DNA from: Lachnospiraceae bacterium
GTDB lineage: Bacteria > Bacillota > Clostridia > Lachnospirales > Lachnospiraceae
NCBI GenBank assembly: GCA_009774585.1
Contig: VSOA01000112.1
Location: 1 to 10,717, forward strand
Direction of reading: 5' to 3'
Length of the DNA stretch: 10,717 nucleotides
The first letter of the stretch is position 1; each line of letters starts with the position of its first letter. The notes beneath the pieces were generated by a model. The model saw only the letters and a list, made by a program, of their open reading frames with translations. It was not told the DNA's origin and did not search any database. Of this stretch, positions 6,454-10,717 are shown in pieces. Made by a program: the position numbers and the translations under genes.

Positions 6454-7520
6454 GGAAGCGGGACGCTGAAAGGTCCTTTGTTTGACGTTTCGCCCGACAG
6501 AACTCTATGGGTTCTGTAGTAAGTAGGAGTGCATCCCAGAAATTTTTTAAATAATTTATTAAAGTAACTTGTATTGTTAAATCCGACAGACAGAGCCAAA
6601 TCGGCGATCGACGTAGGCTCGTCGGGATGTTCCATCATTTTCTTGGTCGCCTCAAAGATACGGTATTTCATCAGGTATTCAAAAGGCGTCATCTGTAAAG
6701 TGCGCGCAAAACAGCGGCAGCATTCGCTTTTGCTAATATGTACGCTGTCGGCAATCTCATCCAGCGAAATAGGTTCGGCGTGATGCGTCCTGATATAAAG
6801 CATCGCTTGTTTGACCCGCTGCTCATCGAGAGACACATGCGGCGGAGGCGCTGGTTCTAATTGCGGGAGTCTGCTGATCAGTTCAGACCAGAAGCGGCAC
6901 AAATATCCCTTGGTAGAAATTTCATAACCGAACGGTTTGGTCATATTGACGGCAATGACATCATTAACGGCGTCCATAATGCGCTCGTGCCAAGCATTTG
7001 TTTCATCCAGCACCAGAATCTTGAATAGGCGAAAACTCTGAATAGGAAGCAGAAATTGTGTCTGCAGGTAACTGTTTTTGTGTCCGAACAGAAAATCAGG
7101 GTGAAATACAACCGAATAGAAAGTACAGTTTTCCTTATTCAGGGAATAAATGGAGTGCATGACGTTCTGATTGATGATGATGCCTTGTCCGGGTTTCAGC
7201 GTATATGAAGTATCGTCCGTAGATACTTCAGCAAGACCGTTGTTGATGATCAGAATCTCCATCTCTTCGTGCCAGTGCCAGCGAATCCTATTCATGTAGG
7301 ATTTGCGCAAATCGAGATAGAAGACGTTGACGGGATAGTCCAATGTGCCGAAATCGTTCTGTTCATAGCGCCTGCTGTGGGTTGTCAGTATTTCTTCCGT
7401 ATCAGCGTCAGAATAAGAAGAGGTGCCTGTCATAGATTCGCTGACTGGTGCGGATTCTAATGTGTTATGTACTGTAGTAGTGTCTGTGTCCGTTTTCTTT
7501 ATGACTGTCGATACGCTCAT
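6450..7520 (-). CDS. AraC-family transcriptional regulator with cupin sensor domain
   Basis: This is a 356-residue cytoplasmic regulator. A Ser/Thr-rich, probably disordered N-terminus (1-55) precedes a cupin-type ligand domain (about 60-150) with 'WHWHEEMEILIINNG' (H82, H84, E85) and 'LKPGQGIIINQNVMHSI'. The C-terminal AraC DNA-binding domain (about 233-338) has both helix-turn-helix units: 'ISLDEIADSVHISKSECCRCF' split by its turn, and 'SIADLALSVGFNNTSYFNKLF' ending in the typical 'KKFLGCTPTYYR'. The frame is open further upstream to 7649, but ATG 7520 is preferred because AGAGGA lies five bases before it and the best promoter (-10 at 7606-7611) lies downstream of the longer start. It is divergent from the Csp-like protease and probably regulates it. 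The ligand is unknown; relatives often sense sugars or small metabolites. Its stop codon overlaps that of nth. Confidence 0.9.
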   Translation of the reverse strand: MSVSTVIKKTDTDTTTVHNTLESAPVSESMTGTSSYSDADTEEILTTHSRRYEQNDFGTLDYPVNVFYLDLRKSYMNRIRWHWHEEMEILIINNGLAEVSTDDTSYTLKPGQGIIINQNVMHSIYSLNKENCTFYSVVFHPDFLFGHKNSYLQTQFLLPIQSFRLFKILVLDETNAWHERIMDAVNDVIAVNMTKPFGYEISTKGYLCRFWSELISRLPQLEPAPPPHVSLDEQRVKQAMLYIRTHHAEPISLDEIADSVHISKSECCRCFARTLQMTPFEYLMKYRIFEATKKMMEHPDEPTSIADLALSVGFNNTSYFNKLFKKFLGCTPTYYRTHRVLSGETSNKGPFSVPLP

Positions 7521-7571
7521 GACGATCCTCTGTCTTTCTGAAATAGGATATTTTCCATATTTCCAAATTAA

Positions 7572-7584
7572 CTGCAATGTGCAG
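7572..7584. promoter_or_regulatory. Inverted repeat CTGCA-ATG-TGCAG in the AraC-gene leader
   Basis: A perfect 5-3-5 inverted repeat lies between the presumed AraC-gene transcription start (near 7599) and its ATG, next to the direct repeat that begins at 7581. It could be an operator or a small RNA hairpin. It is short enough to be chance. Confidence 0.3.
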
Positions 7585-7611
7585 AATCTTATAAGTATAC
7601 GCATAATCTTA
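7581..7611. promoter_or_regulatory. 20-bp-spaced direct repeat, candidate AraC-type operator
   Basis: GCAGAATCTTA (7581-7591) and GCATAATCTTA (7601-7611) match at 10 of 11 bases and are spaced exactly 20 bp, two helical turns. AraC-family proteins commonly bind direct half-sites about 21 bp apart. Copy 2 covers the -10 of the regulator's own promoter and touches the -35 region (7598-7603) of a possible protease promoter on the other strand with GATAAT at 7621-7626. This suggests repression of one gene and activation of the other. The binding is inferred. Confidence 0.5.
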
Positions 7612-7634
7612 ACATGAACGGATAATAGAGTCAA
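7606..7634 (-). promoter_or_regulatory. Promoter of the AraC-family gene
   Basis: Read on the minus strand, TTGACT (7634-7629) is followed after 17 bp by TAAGAT (7611-7606), with a TG one base before the -10, an extended -10 arrangement. Transcription would start near 7599, leaving about 80 bases of leader before ATG 7520. The -35 lies next to the possible divergent -10 (GATAAT 7621-7626), so the two promoters probably compete for polymerase. Confidence 0.55.
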
Positions 7635-7676
7635 AGCATGTTTCAGCATATTTATATGGTAGAAGGGAGGAAGTAT

Positions 7677-9482
7677 ATGGATTCTCAGAAAAATGAAAAT
7701 CTCTTAAATCTTGCGCTCGATACACCTGAGTTAGAAAGAGAGAAGTCGTTGGAACTGAACGTCGGGTTTGATACGATAGAAAAAACATGGGAAGTAATTG
7801 TCAAATATCATGGTTCCTTACAGGAATTAACTCGGAGAGGTATTATTGTGGAAGAATTGATCGCCGGGTATGCAATCCTTACGGTTCCTGAATCGGAGAT
7901 GGATATTTTGACTGTGACGGAGCAGATTGAGTATGTAGAGAAGCCGAAGAGACTCTTCTTCTCAGATTTAGCCGGAAACAGCGCTTCATGTTATGCCCCG
8001 GGCGGTCAGTTGTTCGGGGCACTGACCGGAAGAGGCGTGCTGGTGGCGGTCATTGATTCTGGTATCAGCTATTGGAATCAGGATTTCCGTAAGGCGGACG
8101 GAACGACGAGAATATTGTATCTCTGGGATCAGGTGCTTGGCAGGGAATTTGACAGTGAGCAGATTAATGAAGCGCTTGCCACAGGCGACAGGCAGCAGGC
8201 GCAGCGGATGGTTCCCAGTATCGATACAACTGGACACGGAACGGCGGTGGCAGGTATTGCTGCCGGAGGCGGTGGTACGGGTGGGACGGCCTATGCAGGT
8301 ACAGCAAGGGAGAGCGACCTGCTGATCGTACGTCTCGGAACGCCGCGAGCAGAGTCTTTTCCACGGACAACAGAATTAATGCGAGCACTGACTTATACGG
8401 TCAACAAAGCGATTGAATTGCAGATGCCGGTAGCAATCAACCTAAGTTTCGGCAATACTTACGGCGCTCATAACGGTACGTCCCTGTTGGAAAGATTTCT
8501 GGATAACGTGTCGGAGATAGGACGCAGTGTTATCTGTGTGGGCAGCGGTAACGAAGGCGCTTCCGGAGGACATGTGGGCGGAAGTGTGGCAGTGACCGGA
8601 AGGACCGGTGGTCAGTCCACAAATGAATTGACCAGATTAGTCGGTGCAATTGACAGTAATGTCACAGCCAATATGACACGTGTGGAATTAGTAATTGGAG
8701 ACTATGAAACCGGCGTAAATATACAGCTTTGGAAAGAATATACAGACCGATATGCGGTTGTCTTGGTGTCGCCGACCGGGAATTATCTGCTTGTGGATAC
8801 TGACCGACCGGGTAAACAGACTTATCAGTTGGAACAGACGGAAATTCTGCTCTACAACGGTGAACCTGCGCCGTATCTGACCAGTCAGGAGATTTATTTT
8901 GATTTTCTACCGGCTGCAGGCGGCCGTTATGTCAATAGCGGTGTATGGACTTTTCTGCTGGAGCCGATAGAGACTGTCACGGGCAACTATACATTCTATT
9001 TGCCGTCGGGGACAGTGCGTAATGTGCAGACACGTTTCGTCAGACCGACGCCGGATGTGACATTGACGATTCCCTCGACTGCTTCCAAGGTAATCACGGT
9101 GGGCGCATATGACCCTGTCTATGAGTCGTATGCGGACTTTTCCGGCAGGGGATATCTGTATCAGGAGCAGGTGAACAGCCGTACATCGGATTCTTTCATA
9201 AAACCGGACTTAGTGGCGCCGGGAGTTGCCGTGACAGCGCCTGACAGAGACGGCGGATATTCGCAGGTGACGGGGACTTCCTTTGCGACGCCTTTTGTGA
9301 CTGGGGCAGCCGCACTTCTTATGCAGTGGGGGATTGTTATGGGCAACGATCCGTATCTGTATGGGGAGAAAGTGAAGGCGTATTTGAGGCGAGGAGCGAA
9401 GCCGATTAGAGGGGAGACGGAATATCCGAATGCGAGAGTGGGGTATGGGGCGGTCTGCGTCGAAAATAGTCTACCGGAGTAG
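7677..9482 (+). CDS. Csp-type subtilisin-like serine protease (S8 family)
   Basis: This is a 601-residue protease. The start at ATG 7677 has GGGAGG six bases upstream; the frame opens earlier, but no better start exists. No signal peptide is present. Residues 1 to about 95 resemble the Csp prodomain, ending near 'EYVEKPKRLFF'. The catalytic triad is complete: D127 in 'VAVIDSGI', H187 in 'TTGHGTAVAGIAAG' and S535 in 'VTGTSFATP', with oxyanion N292 in 'GSGNEG'. Between N292 and S535 (about 327-457) lies a beta-rich insertion like the jelly-roll domain of Csp proteases. In Clostridium, Csp proteins activate the cortex hydrolase SleC during germination. Lachnospiraceae often carry several paralogues of unknown role, and no sleC is in this window, so the substrate is unknown. 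It is transcribed divergently from an AraC-type regulator that probably controls it, perhaps from a promoter with GATAAT at 7621-7626. Confidence 0.92.
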   Translation: MDSQKNENLLNLALDTPELEREKSLELNVGFDTIEKTWEVIVKYHGSLQELTRRGIIVEELIAGYAILTVPESEMDILTVTEQIEYVEKPKRLFFSDLAGNSASCYAPGGQLFGALTGRGVLVAVIDSGISYWNQDFRKADGTTRILYLWDQVLGREFDSEQINEALATGDRQQAQRMVPSIDTTGHGTAVAGIAAGGGGTGGTAYAGTARESDLLIVRLGTPRAESFPRTTELMRALTYTVNKAIELQMPVAINLSFGNTYGAHNGTSLLERFLDNVSEIGRSVICVGSGNEGASGGHVGGSVAVTGRTGGQSTNELTRLVGAIDSNVTANMTRVELVIGDYETGVNIQLWKEYTDRYAVVLVSPTGNYLLVDTDRPGKQTYQLEQTEILLYNGEPAPYLTSQEIYFDFLPAAGGRYVNSGVWTFLLEPIETVTGNYTFYLPSGTVRNVQTRFVRPTPDVTLTIPSTASKVITVGAYDPVYESYADFSGRGYLYQEQVNSRTSDSFIKPDLVAPGVAVTAPDRDGGYSQVTGTSFATPFVTGAAALLMQWGIVMGNDPYLYGEKVKAYLRRGAKPIRGETEYPNARVGYGAVCVENSLPE

Positions 9483-9501
9483 AAATGAGGGGGATTTTGG
9501 G

Positions 9502-9553
9502 ATAATAAGCGCTTTATTTTGTGGTATATTGTGTCGAATAAAGTGCTTATTAT
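9502..9553 (+). repeat. 52-bp near-perfect palindrome (17-bp arms)
   Basis: ATAATAAGCGCTTTATT (9502-9518) and AATAAAGTGCTTATTAT (9537-9553) pair at 16 of 17 positions around an 18-base loop; the remaining pair is G-U (9511/9544) in the plus-strand RNA. It begins 20 bases after the protease stop. No T-run follows either end, so it is not a standard intrinsic terminator, though it could still stop or protect the protease transcript. It may instead be a small palindromic or mobile element tied to the adjacent Rpn gene. No target-site duplication is visible. Confidence 0.65.
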
Positions 9554-9626
9554 GTGTTAGTTTAGGATAAATCGAATGAATTAAACCTATGTGATGTAGA
9601 AAATGCAAATTGTATTTCAAATATAG

Positions 9627-9655
9627 TTGTGTATACAGTATGATAATGATATGAT
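9627..9655 (+). promoter_or_regulatory. Candidate promoter of the Rpn-like gene
   Basis: TTGTGT (9627-9632), a 17-bp spacer and TATGAT (9650-9655) would start transcription close to 9662, just before the ribosome binding site GGAGG (9671-9675). An alternative is TTCAAA (9616-9621) with TATGAT (9639-9644), also 17 bp apart. The region is AT-rich, so chance matches are likely. Confidence 0.35.
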
Positions 9656-9682
9656 GCAAATAAGAAATACGGAGGATTGTTT

Positions 9683-10612
9683 ATGGGAAATATATATGAT
9701 GGAGCATTTCGGACAATTTTAAATGACTGCAGACAGATGATTATTCCGGTAATCAATGAGATTTTCAAGGAAGACTATACAGGAAATGAAATAATAGAGT
9801 TTCATCCCAACGAACATTTTATTGACCAACAGGATGCAGCAGACAAGGAAAGAATAACAGATACTAATTTTATAATCTATGGGAAGAAAAAGAAGAAATA
9901 TCATCTGGAATGTGAGAGTAGCCTGCCGGATGGGCGGATGACAATCAGGTTGTTTGAATATGACGCTCAGATCGCTTTAGATGAAGGTGAAGTCATCAAT
10001 GAAATATTGACAGTGACATTTCCCAATACAGCAGTCCTGTATCTAAGGAATTATAAAAAGACACCTGATAAAATGCGATATGTGATAAAAACGCCGGGTG
10101 GCACCGTAGAGTATGATGTACCAATTATGAAGATGCAGGAATATACTCTGGAAGAGATTTTTTCAAAAGGCTTGTTGCTGTTAATTCCGTTTTATATTTT
10201 TTCACATGAAAAGAACTTTAAGGTGTATAATAGGAATGAACAGAGATTGGCAGAGTTGAAAGCAGAGTACCGAAGTATCATGGAGAGACTTGATAAACTG
10301 GAGCAGGAAGGGATTATTGGGGCGTTTGACAAACGTACTATTATAGAACTTTCTGGTGATGTGATCAGAGAAATTGCACAGAAGTATGAGAATGTGCAGA
10401 AAGGAATAGGTGGAATGATGAGTGGAGCGTTACTTGAGACAGAAGCGAGGACGATTTTGAACAGAGGAAAAGATGAAGGCAGGAACCAAACTAAAAAGGA
10501 AACTGCTCTTAGAATGTTGCAGGATGGAGAGTTACCGATTGATAAGATTGCAAAATATTCTGGGCTTAATATTGCAGAGGTAGAGCAGCTTGCAGAGTTT
10601 CAGACAGTGTAA
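9683..10612 (+). CDS. Rpn family PD-(D/E)XK nuclease / transposase-like protein
   Basis: This is a 309-residue protein of the Rpn (recombination-promoting nuclease) family, related to transposase_31 and PD-(D/E)XK nucleases. The nuclease core lies in the first third: D60 in 'TDTNFIIYG', then 'YHLECESSLPDGRMTIRLFEYD' in two parts, with E76-C77-E78. Most relatives have E-x-Q or E-x-K at that place, so Glu78 is a variant. The middle ('LLLLIPFYIFSHEK', 164-177) matches family members. A coiled-coil-like stretch (about 187-212) and a C-terminal helix-turn-helix-like tail (about 276-305, 'MLQDGELPIDKIAKYSGL') follow. GGAGG seven bases before ATG 9683 fixes the start; an in-frame TTG at 9677 is too close to that site. 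Base composition is more AT-rich than the upstream genes, and a large palindrome precedes it, consistent with horizontal acquisition. Rpn proteins promote RecA-independent recombination or act in phage defence; which applies here is not visible. Confidence 0.85.
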   Translation: MGNIYDGAFRTILNDCRQMIIPVINEIFKEDYTGNEIIEFHPNEHFIDQQDAADKERITDTNFIIYGKKKKKYHLECESSLPDGRMTIRLFEYDAQIALDEGEVINEILTVTFPNTAVLYLRNYKKTPDKMRYVIKTPGGTVEYDVPIMKMQEYTLEEIFSKGLLLLIPFYIFSHEKNFKVYNRNEQRLAELKAEYRSIMERLDKLEQEGIIGAFDKRTIIELSGDVIREIAQKYENVQKGIGGMMSGALLETEARTILNRGKDEGRNQTKKETALRMLQDGELPIDKIAKYSGLNIAEVEQLAEFQTV

Positions 10613-10717
10613 AAAGTGTAGATATTATCATTAAGATTAAAACTGGGGAAATGGCAAGGTGGGCTGTTTCCATAATTTATTTGAGAATATAATATTTAGT
10701 ATGAATGGAAAACAATA

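Noticed and set aside
7521..7649. A longer start for the AraC-family gene, adding 43 codons
   Set aside because: The added segment has no ribosome binding site, lies upstream of the best promoter, and does not look like a regulator N-terminus. ATG 7520 has AGAGGA at the right distance.
10688..10693. TATAAT near the right edge as the promoter of a downstream gene
   Set aside because: It is a perfect -10 hexamer, but no convincing -35 lies upstream and the following gene is outside the window.

Overview
The window looks like chromosomal DNA from an anaerobic Firmicute, most likely a Lachnospiraceae (Clostridium cluster XIVa) gut bacterium. This is inferred from gene content: a Csp-type subtilase without a signal peptide, a PAS(CxxC)-GAF-GGDEF protein, an FtsX-type permease next to a two-component system whose kinase has almost no extracellular loop, and an Rpn/PD-(D/E)XK 'transposase-like' gene. 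Purine-rich GGAGG-type ribosome binding sites precede most starts. There is no rRNA, tRNA, CRISPR array or intact insertion sequence.

Layout. (1) Positions 1-4178 hold an envelope-stress type cluster, all on the plus strand: the 3' part of a two-FtsX-domain ABC permease, an OmpR-family response regulator and its histidine kinase. The kinase has two membrane helices and only about 15 residues between them, so it probably gets its signal from the transporter, as in Bce-like peptide-sensing modules. The ATPase would lie upstream of the window. A perfect 8-bp hairpin sits between regulator and kinase, just before the kinase ribosome binding site. (2) Positions 4179-5709 hold a promoter with a perfect extended -10, a leader with three imperfect copies of a small hairpin repeat, and a cytoplasmic diguanylate cyclase. 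(3) Positions 5768-6453 hold endonuclease III (nth), preceded by a possible 17-codon leader ORF that overlaps its start codon as ATGA. (4) nth converges on an AraC-family regulator (7520-6450, minus strand), with the two stop codons overlapping. The regulator is divergent from a Csp-type serine protease (7677-9482). The 156-bp gap between them has a minus-strand promoter, a weaker plus-strand promoter and a 20-bp-spaced direct repeat placed like AraC half-sites, which suggests one self-regulating activator-target pair. (5) Positions 9483-10717 are visibly more AT-rich. They hold a 52-bp near-perfect palindrome and an Rpn-type nuclease gene and look horizontally acquired. The last 105 bases contain no gene, only a TATAAT (10688-10693) close to the edge.

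No clearly unprecedented multi-gene system is visible. The best leads are the AraC/protease control region, the repeat leader of the cyclase gene, the mini-ORF coupled to nth, and the palindrome next to the Rpn gene.
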